Assembly (NCBI GenBank): GCA_030323885.1
Contig: CM059193.1
Location: 56,386,749-56,450,748 of the forward strand
Direction of reading: 5' to 3'
Length of the DNA stretch: 64,000 nt
DNA from: Branchipolynoe longqiensis
Lineage: Eukaryota; Annelida; Polychaeta; Phyllodocida; Polynoidae
Shown: piece by piece, positions 1 through 10,814 of the stretch
Layout: the number at the start of each line of letters is the position of its first letter
Position numbering within the stretch: position 1 is the stretch's first letter
Program-made: the position numbers and the translations under genes
The notes under the pieces: model-generated
Told to the model about the DNA's origin: nothing
Database searches by the model: none
Seen by the model: the letters and a program-made list of their open reading frames with translations, nothing else

Positions 1-150
1 TTTAAATTTCTAGTAACTTTTGTGATAATTGGCTAATTTTGGAGTTAGTGAAAGTGTAGGCATGGAAAATAATTTGTTTGTGCACACCGATTGAAACCCA
101 ATGCAATTTTTGGTTTTTTAAATATACTTTTATCGCATGCTACTTTAAAT

Positions 151-664
151 TTAAAGTTGCATAGTCTGATGAAACAATTTTGTCAAAATCAAAACACTTA
201 CCTATGTTTGATCCTGTATCTTCAACTTAGATACTTGTGCATTAACGCATGTTTATCATAATCTGTGAAATTAATATACCGTTCCGCGGGCCTCCTACTT
301 TGAGTAAGCCATTAAGCAGAGATACTGCTAACAAACTAGGTCAATCTTGTGACCTCATTAGCCCCACCCTAATTCTAAGTACCATGTGTAGCTTAGACAG
401 CTTCAAGGAGGCTACCTACATTAATAGTAGGTCAGCCTACATCACATGGTCATCGTGAGATGGACATCTGGGTCATAGCTACAGGAGTTCTGGAAAGCCC
501 GTTGAAATAATTGGGTTCTTTTAGTTCAAATTGCTCCAAAATTAGCCATTTTTCAACAAAGTTACTCTTGTCTAATGAATAGCAGGTTATAATTGTCAAC
601 CTGATATATTTATCTAAAACTAATAAGGGACAAATTCAAAAGCCTTCGTACTGTGCAACTTTAA
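151..664. mobile_element. TTAA-flanked MITE copy, with divergent interior
   Basis: Both ends carry the family terminus: TTAAAGTTGCATAGTC on the left and its degenerate complement GTGCAACTTTAA on the right. The family appears at least eight times here (1630, 17024, 34791, 37989, 49030, 51507 and 57385 are the others) and is normally about 355 bp. This copy is 514 bp. The outer parts match the family, but roughly 240-560 does not, so it probably holds an insertion or rearrangement. The 69-codon frame at 249-458 lies in that interior and shows no recognisable domain. Confidence 0.6.
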
Positions 665-754
665 GCGAAACAAAAATAACAAAAATGTGAAAGTTAATTT
701 AGACCCAAGTTCTTTAAAAGAAAATAATTGTCTAAACTTCTCATTTATTTCTAA

Positions 755-1302
755 AGCCGTGTTTACATGGGCAATTGTAAAGCGAATTAGACAAAGCGAT
801 TTATATGAAGCGAAGTAGTGGCACGTTTACACACGGAGCGGTTTAAGGCGGAAAGCGATATCTGAGCAAGTCCAGACTAACCAGCACCAGTTTTGGTTAG
901 TCGACGTCGCCACGAGAGAGTGTGGGTTTGACCTAGATATGTATGGACTGAATCATATTGTTTTGGAATGATCAAAACTTCTGCTGGGTAGTGAAAACCT
1001 AAAAATAAATGATGAAAAAAATATCTGCGTGCAGCTAGCAGTTTCATAGACTAAATTCTATAATATGCGCTTTTGTTCGACCGGAAAATCAACAAACTAA
1101 GGTCTCGACTGCGCATGCGTGTGACGTGCTTAAGCTAGTTCGCTTTATATAAACTACCTCGCGAGGCGGTTTACATAAAGTGAATAATAGGAATCGAATC
1201 AGCCCTAATCCGCTTCAGCGTTGCGTTTACACGGCGAATGTGAGCCGAACTAGACAAGGTGAATTATTTGAGGCGGCTTAACTCGCCCGTGTAAACACAG
1301 CT
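755..1302. mobile_element. Harbinger-like MITE, copy 1 of 3
   Basis: A 548-bp element with terminal inverted repeats (AGCCGTGTTTACA left, TGTAAACACAGCT right), flanked by TAA at 752-754 and again at 1303-1305. The interior has subterminal copies of AACTAGACAAGG-like motifs in both orientations and no coding potential. Copies at 21624-22178 and 43547-44117 share the termini and most of the interior. A 3-bp TAA duplication fits the PIF/Harbinger superfamily (usual target TWA). That assignment is inference from the duplication only, as no transposase is present. Confidence 0.75.
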
Positions 1303-1629
1303 TAATATAGGACACAGTTTGTGTTAATGTCCCAGTCAACACTAAAACCTCAAAATAATGTATCACATTGTGTGTGTGTGTGTGTTAATTGTCACCATTG
1401 TTCTGATGTGGTTATATTTGTAGTTGACTCACATGGGCCTATGTTTACAGAGAAATTCACCCACAGTGTCGATATATTTTTGTTTACATGTACATATTTG
1501 CAATGAAGTGCATGTCAATAACCTATACATGCACCTGTGGGTTTTTAGAGCAGTTGTCCGTGATAATCAGATATAAGCCCCAGTGTACACTCAAAGATAC
1601 CCGACAGTGTAGCAGTATCTCTGGTCTAC
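1303..1629. other. No gene seen; short GT run
   Basis: Between two MITEs. It holds a (GT)n run near 1370-1385 and nothing else I can support. Confidence 0.5.
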
Positions 1630-1984
1630 TTAAAGTTGCATAGTCCGATGGTTTTGAGTTTCAGAAATTTTCTGAGATAAATACATTAGGTTGATCGTTA
1701 TAATGTACCTTACTTTAGCTTGAAGTAACTTTTATTTTAAGTGGATAACTTTTGAGATATTTGAAGTGCAATCATGCAAAATTAATTTTGACAGGCTTGC
1801 CAAAACTCTGACACCATAGCATTCTGCAGTAACATGATCTATTCAATTGCCTCACTATTCCCTTCTGTGTGGCGACAAATGCTTAATAAGTGCATCAGTA
1901 TCTAAGCTAGATATGTAGAATCAAATTTAGATCATTGTTTTGGTTTTGAAAATTTGATGATTTCATCGGACTATGCAGCTTTAA
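1630..1984. mobile_element. TTAA-flanked MITE, near full length
   Basis: A 355-bp element bounded by TTAA at 1630-1633 and 1981-1984, with inverted ends AAAGTTGCATAGTCCGATG and CATCGGACTATGCAGCTTT. The interior is AT-rich and non-coding and matches the other family members along their length. TTAA at both ends of nearly all copies suggests a piggyBac-type target. Because TTAA is palindromic it could instead be part of the inverted repeat. Confidence 0.75.
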
Positions 1985-2097
1985 AAGGAAAGACCGTAAC
2001 CCCTTTCTATTTGTTGGTTTGAAACCTTGCACAGTGTTCTTGCGTGTACAGATTATGTAGCTAGGAAATAAACGAATCTTAGTGGAACCTACATGTG

Positions 2098-2265
2098 TTG
2101 TTGTTGGATAGTGAATTCCCTTATTATCGCCCATACTGGAAGCTACATGTTTTGTTGTTTTTGTTGTTGGATAGTGAATTCCCTTATTATCGCCCATAGT
2201 GGAACCTACATTTGTTGTTTTTGTTGTTGGATAGTGAATTCCCTTATTATCGCCCATAGTAATTT
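2098..2265. repeat. Tandem repeat, about 60 bp x 3
   Basis: Three consecutive copies of a unit containing GTTGTTGGATAGTGAATTCC begin near 2098, 2161 and 2221 (63 and 60 bp apart). The last two are almost identical. The repeats produce short open frames on both strands, which are by-products. A polypyrimidine stretch (2320-2350) follows. Confidence 0.85.
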
Positions 2266-2596
2266 GGGGTGTGGTGCAAAGTAATCATCTCTTAGTATCT
2301 CAGCTGTCAACCAGCTCAAGTTCTTATTCTCCTTCCTCCTCTTCCTCATATGGGTTCTTTGCTGCTGGTCCTAAAAAGGGAATCGGGGGTAAAAACTTAA
2401 ATACGTCACACCTTATCCTAGTTAGGCTTGTGTTCCACATATATCCTATTTTAAGGCACAATTAAAAGAAAAGCAGTTTGGATCCCGACTGCAAGTCAGG
2501 GTGGCTTTGAACACGACTAAGTGGAGAACGTTACGCGTGTTTCGGTGTGACACAAAAAGCCGCCTAATGTCAGATTTAGAACAAGACCCTTATATC

Positions 2597-2780
2597 TGTT
2601 TCCCTTGGCCACAAATATATGATTGTGAGCTTTTTAATTTAATGAGTGTCTATTGGCACATAATTGATTGTCTGCTTTTACATGTAAAAGCGATGGTTTG
2701 AACAAAAAACAAACATTTCTCGCCGTGAATATGGCCTATGCTGCCGACACAGCGTAAAACAACCACCAATCAATCAATCA
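2597..2780 (+). mobile_element. Dispersed SINE-like repeat with (AATC)n tail, type F
   Basis: Runs from a TTTCCCTTGGCC start through the palindrome TTTTACATGTAAAA to CGCCGTGAATATGGCC and a CAATCAATCAATCA tail. Copies occur on the minus strand at 13362-13558 and 53838-54032, and a tail fragment lies at 19198-19266. The short-repeat tail suggests a retroposon. I see no clear A/B boxes. Confidence 0.65.
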
Positions 2781-3282
2781 TTTTCACTTTAACACAAAAC
2801 CATGCAAGTATACTTTTGATATCCTTTGTACGATAGATGCAATATATGTAGCATTGCTAACATACTTAACACACAGAGGCAACAATAATTATTTGACTTG
2901 TTATCAATAAAAGAAAATGAATTATCACCATCGTAATGTGAAAACCAAATATGTGGTGCCCAGTTTTAAAGAATGACCTACGCACATATATATCTATATA
3001 AATAGACATATATATTTATTTTGTTTGGAGAAATGGGGGAGACCCAGACAAATTATAATAACAATACAGTTGTGCGCACACAAGCAACCATGGGGTAGTA
3101 GTATCAGCATCAACCTTTATGAAATCACTAATTCCTAAGTATGCCACCAGGCGGCGATAGTGTCTGTCCATGCGTCCAGAGGGCCGTGTTTTATCTAGGC
3201 CTACCCCACCTCGCCAGGACAAGCGATGTTCTCAAGACCAACCAGCTGATGGTTGTTAGATATAGACGATTTCTACTACCAA
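2781..3282. other. No gene seen
   Basis: AT-rich sequence with a short (TA)n tract near 2985-3015. Nothing else supportable. Confidence 0.4.
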
Positions 3283-3630
3283 CCCGCCCTCTGGTGACAG
3301 GGGCAAGAACTAATGTTATGGGTAGCAGCTCACTGTGCAGCATGCTCTGTGGAAATGGTCTTATTGAGGATTTCCACCCCCAACCAGCCCTCTGGTGACA
3401 GTGGCAAGAACTAATATCATGGGTAGCAGCTCACTGTGCAACATGCTCTGTGGAAAGGGTCTTATCGAGGATTTGCACCACTAACCCGCCCTCTGGTGGC
3501 AGTGCCAAGAATTAAAAGCAATACAGTGGGTAGCAGCTTACTGTGCAGCAAGCTGTGGAAATGGTCTTGTAGAGGATTTCCACCACTAATCCACCTGATG
3601 GCCGTGGAAAGAAGTAATGTTGTGGGCAGA
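3283..3630. repeat. Tandem repeat, about 100 bp x 3.5
   Basis: Units beginning CCCGCCCTCTGGTGACAG or a close variant and containing GGGTAGCAGCTCACTGTGCA repeat about every 100-105 bp. Divergence increases to the right. The array lies a short way upstream of the tyrosine-recombinase retrotransposon and could belong to its 5' region, but nothing proves this. Confidence 0.75.
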
Positions 3631-3744
3631 GGAAACACGGAAATTCTCTCATAGGTCTAGCAGTATCAGGAACTCACGGGAAGATGCTGGATGCCAGATT
3701 TCATCCAAGTAGGTGCCAAGTAGATAAGAGTGTAAGTAGGGAGG

Positions 3745-3857
3745 TCTCCCTAATAGAACAAATTGAAATGAAAGTGTACACAATGCAATAAGTAATGAGT
3801 ATGAGGTACATTAAATCATTTGACATTTACATGCAAGGTTTTTGTTGTCGGCTTAGG
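3745..3857. repeat. Dispersed repeat, inverted partner at 15867-15980
   Basis: Reverse-complemented, this stretch aligns with 15867-15980, sharing CTCATTACTTATTGCA and TGATTTGATGTACCTC-like blocks. It ends directly before the retrotransposon RT region, so it may be part of that element's non-coding sequence or an older insertion. Confidence 0.6.
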
Positions 3858-3877
3858 ATTTCCAATTTGCGGGGCAG

Positions 3878-4545
3878 GTGACGAACTTGGGCAAGGGAGC
3901 CTACATCTGGGCGGCTGACCTGGCGAGACCCTACCGCCAGCTTCGCACTTGCCCACTGTCAGTCCCGCTGCTGGGAGTCACCCTGGACGGGAAGTTGAAC
4001 TTCGACGTGGTGCCGCCCTTTGGGTGCCGCACATCGTCGATGGCGTGTGCGAGAACCACTAGCGCCGTCATGTACCTTTTCAGGAAGAAAGAGCACTTTG
4101 GACTTTGTTACCTTGACAACTTCTTCGGGGTGGTGGCCACTAAGGCCGAGGCAGATGCTGTATACCTCGAAATGCTCAGCGTGGCCGACGAGGTGGGTCT
4201 GGCCCTCTCCCCGGCCAAGTGCACCCCATCAATACACGCCATTGACTGGCTCGAATACATTTGCACCAAAAACATGATGGTAAAAATACCAGTTGAGAAA
4301 TTAACAGAAATACTCGAGGAGTGCACCCACTGGAAAACCACCACAAAAGCCTCGAGAAATGACATACAGAGACTCGTGGGATGCCTGCAGTATGTCGTGC
4401 GCTGCGTGAAACTGGCCAGGTGTCTCATGAGCAGGATCCTCACCACTCTCAGAGCCGCCCCCTACAAAGGGAAGCACCAGGTGACCCAAGAACTGGTCGA
4501 CGATATCACCTGGTTCATACGCTACCTACACAGAGTCCACCAACT
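3878..4545 (+). pseudogene. Reverse transcriptase domain of Ngaro/DIRS-like element
   Basis: In life this domain would copy the element RNA into DNA. The opening GKGAYIWAADLARPYRQLR matches the DL-x-x-AYRQL motif of this RT group, and VPPFGCRTSS the L-P-F-G-x-R motif (about residues 47-56). YLDN at 4109-4120 occupies the YLDD catalytic box with the second Asp replaced by Asn, so the enzyme is probably inactive. Downstream, RLVGCLQYV matches the GxLQ thumb motif and CVKLARCLMSRIL the following conserved block. The frame starts at GTG because no upstream ATG is available, so the true start is missing. A frameshift near 4540-4550 moves the coding sense into the RNase H frame. Confidence 0.8.
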
Positions 4546-5069
4546 GCCTGATCCTCCTACGCCCACCCGACAAGCTCGAGTGGCTCATCGAGTGCAACTC
4601 ATCCCTGCTGGCCGGGGTAGCCTTCTCGAAGACAAAATACATCAGCGAGACATACACTGAAAGCTACCTTGCCAGCGGATGCCACATTAACTGCCTGGAG
4701 CCGGTCAAGCTAGTCGTCGCCCTCCACGAGCTCGCACCAGAAGACGCACACAATTACATCATCAAGGTGAACACCGACAACTTAGCGTCGCAGACGGTCC
4801 TGGAGACCGGAGCCGGCAGGGACCCGATCCTCTGCGCCTGTGCACGAGAGATCTGGCGCTTCGAGGCAACAAGATCTTGCTCGATACAGATCACCCACAA
4901 GCCAGGGAGGGAACTTGTGCTGGCTGACGCCCTAAGCTGGAGGGCCTTTGACACATTGGCAGCCATGAGGGCAGACATAATGTGCCGTGAGCTCGGCCTG
5001 GAACGAATCTGCATGACTCACAACCTCAGGCATCTCAACACTCCAGCAGACACCGGGAAGATCGAATAA
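4546..5069 (+). pseudogene. RNase H domain of the same retrotransposon
   Basis: After the frameshift the sense continues as EWLIECNSSLLAGVAFS, the degraded position of the first RNase H strand. The usual catalytic Asp is not evident there. VNTDNLASQTVL and GRDPILCACAREIW (about 4770-4860) match the D-N-x-x-A and RD-x-L-x-x-x-AREIW blocks typical of DIRS/Ngaro RNase H. HKPGRELVLADALSW (about 4896-4940) matches the H-x-PG-x-x-N-x-x-ADALSR motif that ends the domain. It stops at TAA in 5067-5069. In intact relatives RT and RNase H are one protein. Confidence 0.75.
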
Positions 5070-5120
5070 TAACCTGCCCCTCTCTTCCCAGGACAACCCG
5101 ACGAGTGACACAACGACATC

Positions 5121-5990
5121 ATGACATTACTGAAATCCAGACTCGTGGAAGGAACCTGGAAGAACAAGACGATACATGTCCTCACTTACCTACAATACAC
5201 CAAGGCATGTGTGATACGGCCACTGAAGCCCACCATATATGACATCCTCGATTACGTGGCACACCTGGCGCTAAGGCTCCGGTCGCCCAGGGTGGTGAAC
5301 AACTAACTACCTTAGCGGGACAGATGGGACTCATGATGGGACAGACACAAGGCTTTGATGGATACCCAGTCACAATAATCAAAGGAAGCGTTGCCTGGTC
5401 CTCCCTGCACGTCCCCTGCCAGGACCCACCACTCACCATCCAGTACCTCAAGGCCGCCATCGACTACCTGCAAGCAGCAGGAGAATGGGCCCGAGTGCTC
5501 ATAGCCGCCCTGCTGGTGGGCTACTTCACAATGTTTCGGCACCGGAACCTCCTGGTAACCGGACCAAGGAACAATGCATGCCATATGTCTCTGGCCGAGA
5601 CATCACTGACGAGGGCAACACCCTCATGATCAGAATAAGGATGACTAACACCTCCAGAACACCTACAGATGGATACTCGGTCACGCTCCCGAGGACCCTG
5701 AGCTCCAACTACTGCCCGCTATGAGCCTAGCATTCCTACAAGAACAGCACCCACATCGGTCCCAAAGGACCCACATTTCTGACCTCCGACGGCAGCCCCC
5801 CACGTGTGCACCCTCACCGGTGCCTTGAGGCTGGCACTGTTGGCCTCGGAACACGACCAACCAAGTAGGATCACCCTCCACAGCCTATGAAGCGGCGCAG
5901 CCCAGACTTATGCGAGGGCCAGGGTCGGGATGGCCGATGTCTGTGACGTTGGAAAGTGGAGGTCCACTGCGGTGCATGCCTATGTACCGA
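5121..5990 (+). pseudogene. Tyrosine recombinase of the same retrotransposon
   Basis: This enzyme would insert the circular DNA copy into the genome. Sense is split over three frames. LKSRLVEGTWKNKTIHVLT is the N-terminal arm-binding type region. LLVGYFTMFRHRNLL places the first catalytic Arg at 5537-5539. SVTLPRTLSSNYCPL matches the central block. The H-x-x-R box reads H-S-L-stop: His at 5879-5881 and TGA at 5888-5890 where Arg is expected, a change compatible with CpG decay of a CGA codon. VGKWRSTAVHAYV follows, with the nucleophilic Tyr codon kept at 5981-5983. Frameshifts lie near 5306-5324 and 5585-5600 and before 5880. The family assignment is firm; function is lost. Confidence 0.75.
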
Positions 5991-6295
5991 GGGCAGCCTT
6001 CACCACAGCCCCCCAGGCACTTTCCTCCCTACTTGGTTGAGTGCCTGGGGGAATAGATGACATTGATTGATTAGACTACTTTACTGATTAGACTACTTTA
6101 CTGATTAGATGACGCTGATTGATAACTTGCCTACTACTCAACTGGTCCTTATGACACTGTTTTGATTGATTACACTACTTACACTATGACATTGATTGAT
6201 GAACCATTATGTTAGCCTGAACTTTTTTAACTAACTTGACACCTAATAAAGGCCATATTATAGTAGTTCGTCTCTGGGTCTTGAATTATTTATTA

Positions 6296-6467
6296 TTTAA
6301 ACAAATATATTTTACACAATTTTATTCATTGCGTATTTCACTTATAATTTTGTTGAGTAAACAGTTAGTCATGAACATATATTTTCTTTTTTCAGTGCTG
6401 AGGCACTGATCTTCTAACCATTAGCTTTGCGGAAATTTATGTATATATATATGTATAAATATGTGTA
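6296..6467. other. No gene seen; AT-rich
   Basis: AT-rich. It contains GTGCTGAGGCACTGATCTTC (6396-6415), one of several dispersed short matches to a motif also near 16455, 36775, 42550 and 52135. Confidence 0.4.
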
Positions 6468-6831
6468 CAGATGAACCTCGATCCAACGGACTAATAGGGG
6501 GGAGCAGTTGTCCGTTATAGCCGTTTGTCCATTGCAGCGACGAAATTGCTTTATCTATAGGTGCCATAATGATAATGTGGAAAACAGGACCTTAGATGTT
6601 GCTAGGATGTTAAATTTTAACAAACAAACCTGCATGGCTCTGTGCATGGCACAATGTGTGCATGGCACTATGTGTGCATGGCATTATGTGGGTATTTTTG
6701 TATGTGTGAATGAGTATGCATATGTGTGAGTATGCATTACACATGTGTGGGAGCCTAGCTCACTCTAGTGGATTGTGTCCGTTGGATCCGGAATCCGTTG
6801 CATCCGTGTCCGTTGGATCGAGGTTCATCTG
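6468..6831. mobile_element. TA-flanked MITE (pogo-like), 364 bp
   Basis: Perfect terminal inverted repeats of about 23 bp start CAGATGAACCTCGATCCAAC and are flanked by TA on each side (6466-6467 and 6832-6833). CAG termini with a CCTCG core and TA duplication fit the pogo/Tigger branch of Tc1-mariner. The interior contains GTGTGCATGGCA short repeats and no transposase. Confidence 0.75.
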
Positions 6832-6833
6832 TA

Positions 6834-7423
6834 TATGTATATATGTATGCGTCTATATTAATTTATATATATATATATATTTTAGCTACAGTTAAGAGAT
6901 GACAAAACTAGTCTGTGTGTTGAAGATGTATGATCTCTGGCAACAGGTTATCTGCCCCTTGCCAAACATCAACGATATTTCCGGTGAGACTGACACAGGC
7001 AGTCGAGAGCGGTTAGTTAGTTGGATGTGTGCAATGACGGCGCCACTGCCACCAGTCATCATTAGAGATGATGTTGAGTGAGATACAGACCAGCTGGATT
7101 GGATGGTATGTGATATACAGACAATCTCTATTATATTTATACTTGCATAATTCTTATATATATCACATATATATATTTATCTTTTCATGAGTTCCCCCCC
7201 CCCTCCCAGTAAGATTGCTAAAAAAGGGGGATAGAATGAATGTTTGGCATATGTGCTATGGGTGTTGGTTCAACAAACCCTTCATCCCATATCGTCTGCA
7301 ATAGAGCCGAGGTGACATGTGCCAGCACTCCACATACTGCCTCTGGTCGGTGAGTAATCCAGCTTTTAACAGCCCCCTAATTGGCTGTTATAACTAAGGA
7401 GACAAATATATATACACCGTCTG

Positions 7424-7426
<3 letters not shown>
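6834..7426. other. No gene seen
   Basis: Contains (TA)n patches at 6866-6880 and a poly-C stretch near 7194-7208. No coding or structural signal beyond that. Confidence 0.4.

Positions 7427-7460
<34 letters not shown>
7427..7460. repeat. (TA)n microsatellite
   Basis: Pure TA dinucleotides directly before a SINE. The flanking CCGTCTGG and CCAGACGG form an inverted pair across it. Confidence 0.9.
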
Positions 7461-7462
<2 letters not shown>

Positions 7463-7803
7463 AGACGGTGTGGCCGAATGAGTAGAGCGTCCATCTCCTG
7501 TTTTGGGAGATCGGGAGATCCAAACCCATGAGTTTGTGTGTTCGAATCCTGGTCGAGTCAAACCAATCACTTAAAAATTGATACTTGTCACTTCCTAGCC
7601 TGCCACTCGGCATTATTATGATAGGGCAAGGACTGGTTTGTTCAGTGCCAGGATACTGTGACTGAGTGGGATATCAGGCCATGGTGCTGATGGCCTGGTG
7701 TCCCAGTGGGGCAGCACTATAAAGTCACCATGAGTGCACACTGTCACAAGTCGGTACCCATCCTGATATGACCTTAATGTTGCTATGACGTAAAACAACA
7801 ACT
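7461..7803 (+). mobile_element. tRNA-derived SINE, type A, full length
   Basis: The head has a tRNA-like A box (GTGGCCGAATGAGTAGAGCG) and B box (TGTTCGAATCC). Then come a body with GATACTTGTCACTTCCTAGCC and GGATAGGGCAAGGACTGG, and a tail with GGGGCAGCACTATAAAGTC and CTGATATGACC, ending in ACGTAAAACAACAAC. This is the commonest repeat in the window, with more than 25 whole or partial copies on both strands. Internal Pol III promoters and an A-rich short-repeat end imply spread by a partner LINE. Confidence 0.85.
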
Positions 7804-7869
7804 ATATATATACCGGCGTCTGTTAGCAGAGGCAGTCAAAGCCCGAAGAGCTCTTAAAATATGTTGACG

Positions 7870-9170
7870 CAGTGACTGCACTGGTGGTCCCAGTGGTAGG
7901 GGAGTGGTTCCGCGATATATACGAAGTGGTTCCTCAGTGGACTCGCAGTAGTTCGACGGTGGTTCCGCAATGGTTCCTCGGTGGTTCCGCAATAGTTCAG
8001 CGGTGGTTCCACGGTGGTTCCTCGGTGGTTCTGCAGTGGTTCATCAATGGACTCGCAGTGGTTCCGTGATGGTTACTCGGTGGTTCTGCGAGGGTTCCGC
8101 AGTGGTTCCTTTGTGGTTCCATAGTTGTTCATCAATGGTTCTGCTGTAGTTCCGCATTGGTCTCACAGTGGTTCCGCAGTGGTTCCACGGTGGTTCCGCA
8201 GTGATTCATCGATGGTTTCTACAGTGGTTCCGCATTGGTGTCGCAGCGCTTCCTCGGTGGTTTCGCAATGGTTCCGAAGTGGTTCCTCGGTGGACTCTCA
8301 GTGGTTCCGCATTGGTCTCGCAGTGGTTCCACGATGGTTCCTCGGTGGTTCCGCAGTGGTTCCGAAGTGGTTCCTCGGTGGACTCGCAGTGGTTCCGCAT
8401 TGGTCTCGCAGTGGTTCCACGGTGGTTCCTCGGTGGTTCCGCAGTGGTTCCTCGATGGTTCTGCAGTAGTTTCGCATTGGTTCCGAAGTGGTTCCAAAGT
8501 TGAACCGCAGTGTTTCCGCAGTGTTTCCGCAGTGATTCCTCGGTGGACTTGTTTTCGTTCCACAATGCTTCGTCGGTGGTTCCGCAGTGGTTCCGAAGTG
8601 GTTCCTTGGTATTTCCGCAGTAGTTCATCGATGGTTCTGCAGTAGTTCCGCATTCTTCTCGTGGTGGTTCCGTAGTGGTTCCGCAGTGGTTCCGTGGTGG
8701 TTCCGTGGTGGTTCCGTAGTGGTTCCGCAGTGGTTCCGTGGTGGTTCCGCAGTGGTTCCGCAGTGGTTCCACAGTGGTTCCGCAGTGGTTCCGCAGTGGT
8801 TCCGTGGTGGTTCCATAGTGGGTCCGCAGTGGGTCCGCAGTGGGTCCGCAGTGGTTCCATGGTAGTTCAGCGGTGATTTCACGATGGTTATGTTGTAGTT
8901 CCACAATGGCTCCACAGTGGTTCCGGTGTTGTTCTGCAGTGGTTCTGAAATTGTTCAACAGTAGTTCCTCTCGGTGGTTTCGCGGTGGTTCCATTGTGAT
9001 TCGACAGCGACAGTGGTTCCACAATGCTTTCGCCCTGGTTCCGCAATAGTTCCGAAGTGGTTTCGTGGAGGTTGTGCAGTGGTTCCGTTGTGGTTTTACA
9101 GTGATCCTATGGTTGTTCTGTGATGGTTCAACAGTGGTTCCATTGTGGCAGGTCTGCAGTGATTCTACTG
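7870..9170. repeat. 1.3-kb minisatellite, 11-bp unit
   Basis: Built from about 110 variants of CAGTGGTTCCG (11 bp), with substitutions such as CGGTGGTTCCT and CAATGGTTCCG. Because 11 is not a multiple of 3 and the unit lacks stop codons in several frames, it produces long open frames on both strands (up to 272 codons). These are by-products. Confidence 0.9.
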
Positions 9171-9546
9171 TGTTTATGTTCTGGTATTTCCAAGGGGTTA
9201 TACTAAGGCTGATATTTTAGCACATGTGTAACATGGCAGTTACTTTTATTCAATAATTTAAAAAAAGTACAGAAATTCATACAAAATACCGAAATTCGTT
9301 GGATTTTGGAGTCGATCCGTGACTTGTGAGGTGACTCTCATGGGAATTTCGTGAGAGTTGGCAACAATGTTTTATTATTTTTAAATGTCTCTGCAATCTA
9401 TTGCTTTCTCTGTATCATTGCTTGCAGCTATGCATATAATACACAAAGGCAAACAAAATAATGAAATAAATTGCCGATCGTCACCGCCCCTGCCTGAAAA
9501 ATTGCCGCCACTAATTTGTTGTTTGTTTAGCTGTTAAAAATGCGTC
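9171..9546. other. No gene seen
   Basis: AT-rich unique-looking sequence after the minisatellite. No feature supported. Confidence 0.4.
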
Positions 9547-9722
9547 ATTCCACTACTCTTTGCCCTATCCTAGTAATGCCGAGGACCAGGCTAGGTAGCG
9601 ACAAGTTTGAATTAATATGTCATTGGTTTGACTCAGCCAGGGTTCAAACTCAGGAGTTTGAATCCCACAACCTACCAGAGCGGGAGGCGGATGCTCAATT
9701 CATTCGGCCATCACATCTGGTT
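9547..9722 (-). mobile_element. SINE type B fragment
   Basis: Reverse-complement of the tRNA-like head, body and start of the type-B tail (CATTCCACTACTCTTTGCCC on the plus strand). The 3' tail is missing. Confidence 0.75.
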
Positions 9723-9836
9723 ATGTATTATGTCTACGCCATATGCCAGAAAAATAAAAAATAAAAACCGCCTGCCGGACCCAGATTTGTGTGATCAAAA
9801 GGACGATCACCAACTTTGTTTTGTACATGGCCTAAG

Positions 9837-10076
9837 TCAGACGGGATGGCCGAATGAGTTAGAGCGTCCGCCTCCCGTGTTGGTAAATCGTTGGATCGTG
9901 GGTTCGCATTCTGGTCGAGTCAAACCAATGACTTAAAAATTGATATTTGTCGCTTCCTAGCCAGATGCTCAGCATTACTAGGATAGGGCAAGGAGCAGTG
10001 GAATGAAGAAGACCAGTCGTCTGCGACTGAAATTTCCCCTGCGTAAACAACTAATGTAGCAACAAAACAAACAAAC
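9837..10076 (+). mobile_element. SINE type B, full length
   Basis: The head and body are as in type A (GACGGGATGGCCGAATGAG, then GGATAGGGCAAGGA). The tail then switches to GCAGTGGAATGAAGAAGACC and CTGAAATTTCCCCTGC, ending in ACAACTAATGTAGCAAC and an A-rich end. About 240 bp. Other copies are at 19514-19748, 29638-29885 and 43331-43531. Confidence 0.8.
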
Positions 10077-10261
10077 TATTCTGCTCTTAACACATATTTC
10101 CATGTGTAGCCCAAGCGTTATTTTTCTTTAGTTTTTCTCTCTTGAAATTTCCCTTCCAGTTTGTGACTCGTTGAACTCACCCATGCACCTAATACCCTGA
10201 TGTCATTCAGCTCTTTGGAAAGTCTAACCGACTAATCACCTCGTCGTGGTCTCCAATTATG

Positions 10262-10800
10262 TAAAGGCTGAAGCGCCTGTCACACCGTGCCGGACTGAGT
10301 ACAGGAGACCACCGAACAAACAATGTTCTAGTCCGGTGCTCTCCAGTACACAAAATGTATCGAAATGTATCGAAATGGAGCGGAATTGGGTCAATTGCCG
10401 CCGGGTGACCAGACAAGTAACGTACATGTGCCGTACATGTACCGGACGAGAACCGGACGAGAACCGGACGAGAACCGGCCACGTAATGGATGGGTACCAG
10501 ACATGTACCGGACAAAACGGACAAACCGGACACCAACGGATAGGTACCTGACATGTACGGATGGGTACCGGATGGGTACCGGACATGTACCGGACAAACA
10601 GGACACCAACCGGACACGTCAGTCCGGCGGTGTCCGGTAGAAGTTTTGTGCACGTTCAAAACTTGTACCGGACACCGCCGGATACCACCGGACACCGCCG
10701 GATGGGTACCAGATATGTACCGGACATCACCGTACAGTACTGGACAGTGTCCGGTTCTTGTCCGGTTCCCCAGTCCGGTAAGGTGTGACTGGGCCTTAAG
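10262..10800. mobile_element. Foldback/TIR element filled with 11-bp ACCGGAC motifs
   Basis: The ends are inverted: GTCACACCGTGCCGGACTG on the left, and CAGTCCGGTAAGGTGTGACT then GGGCCTTA on the right. The interior is tandem variants of ACCGGACGAGA and ACCGGACATGT (10440-10620) and GGACACCGCC (10665-10705). A near-palindromic core, GTTTTGTGCACGTTCAAAAC, lies at 10643-10662. The architecture is shared with 32048-32772. No protein is encoded; the open frames in it follow from the repeats. Confidence 0.65.
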
Positions 10801-10814
10801 GCTCGAATCTGTGG

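Larger units (their letters stand above)
3861..6295 (+). mobile_element. Decayed DIRS-order (Ngaro-like) tyrosine-recombinase retrotransposon
   Basis: Three remnants lie in one direction: reverse transcriptase (3878-about 4545), RNase H (about 4546-5069) and tyrosine recombinase (5121-5990). This RT-RNase H-YR order defines DIRS-type elements, which integrate with a recombinase instead of an integrase. Only about 50 bp separates RNase H from the recombinase, leaving no room for the methyltransferase of DIRS1/PAT elements, so Ngaro-like is the better fit (inference). No gag is visible upstream. The region is GC-richer than its flanks. Frameshifts, stop codons and active-site changes show it is dead. 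A polyadenylation-like AATAAA at 6245 and the following 45 bp resemble 45942-45990. Confidence 0.8.

Noticed and set aside
8206..9024. Minus-strand frames of 272 and 213 codons
   Set aside because: Translation of the 11-bp minisatellite; every frame is similarly open.
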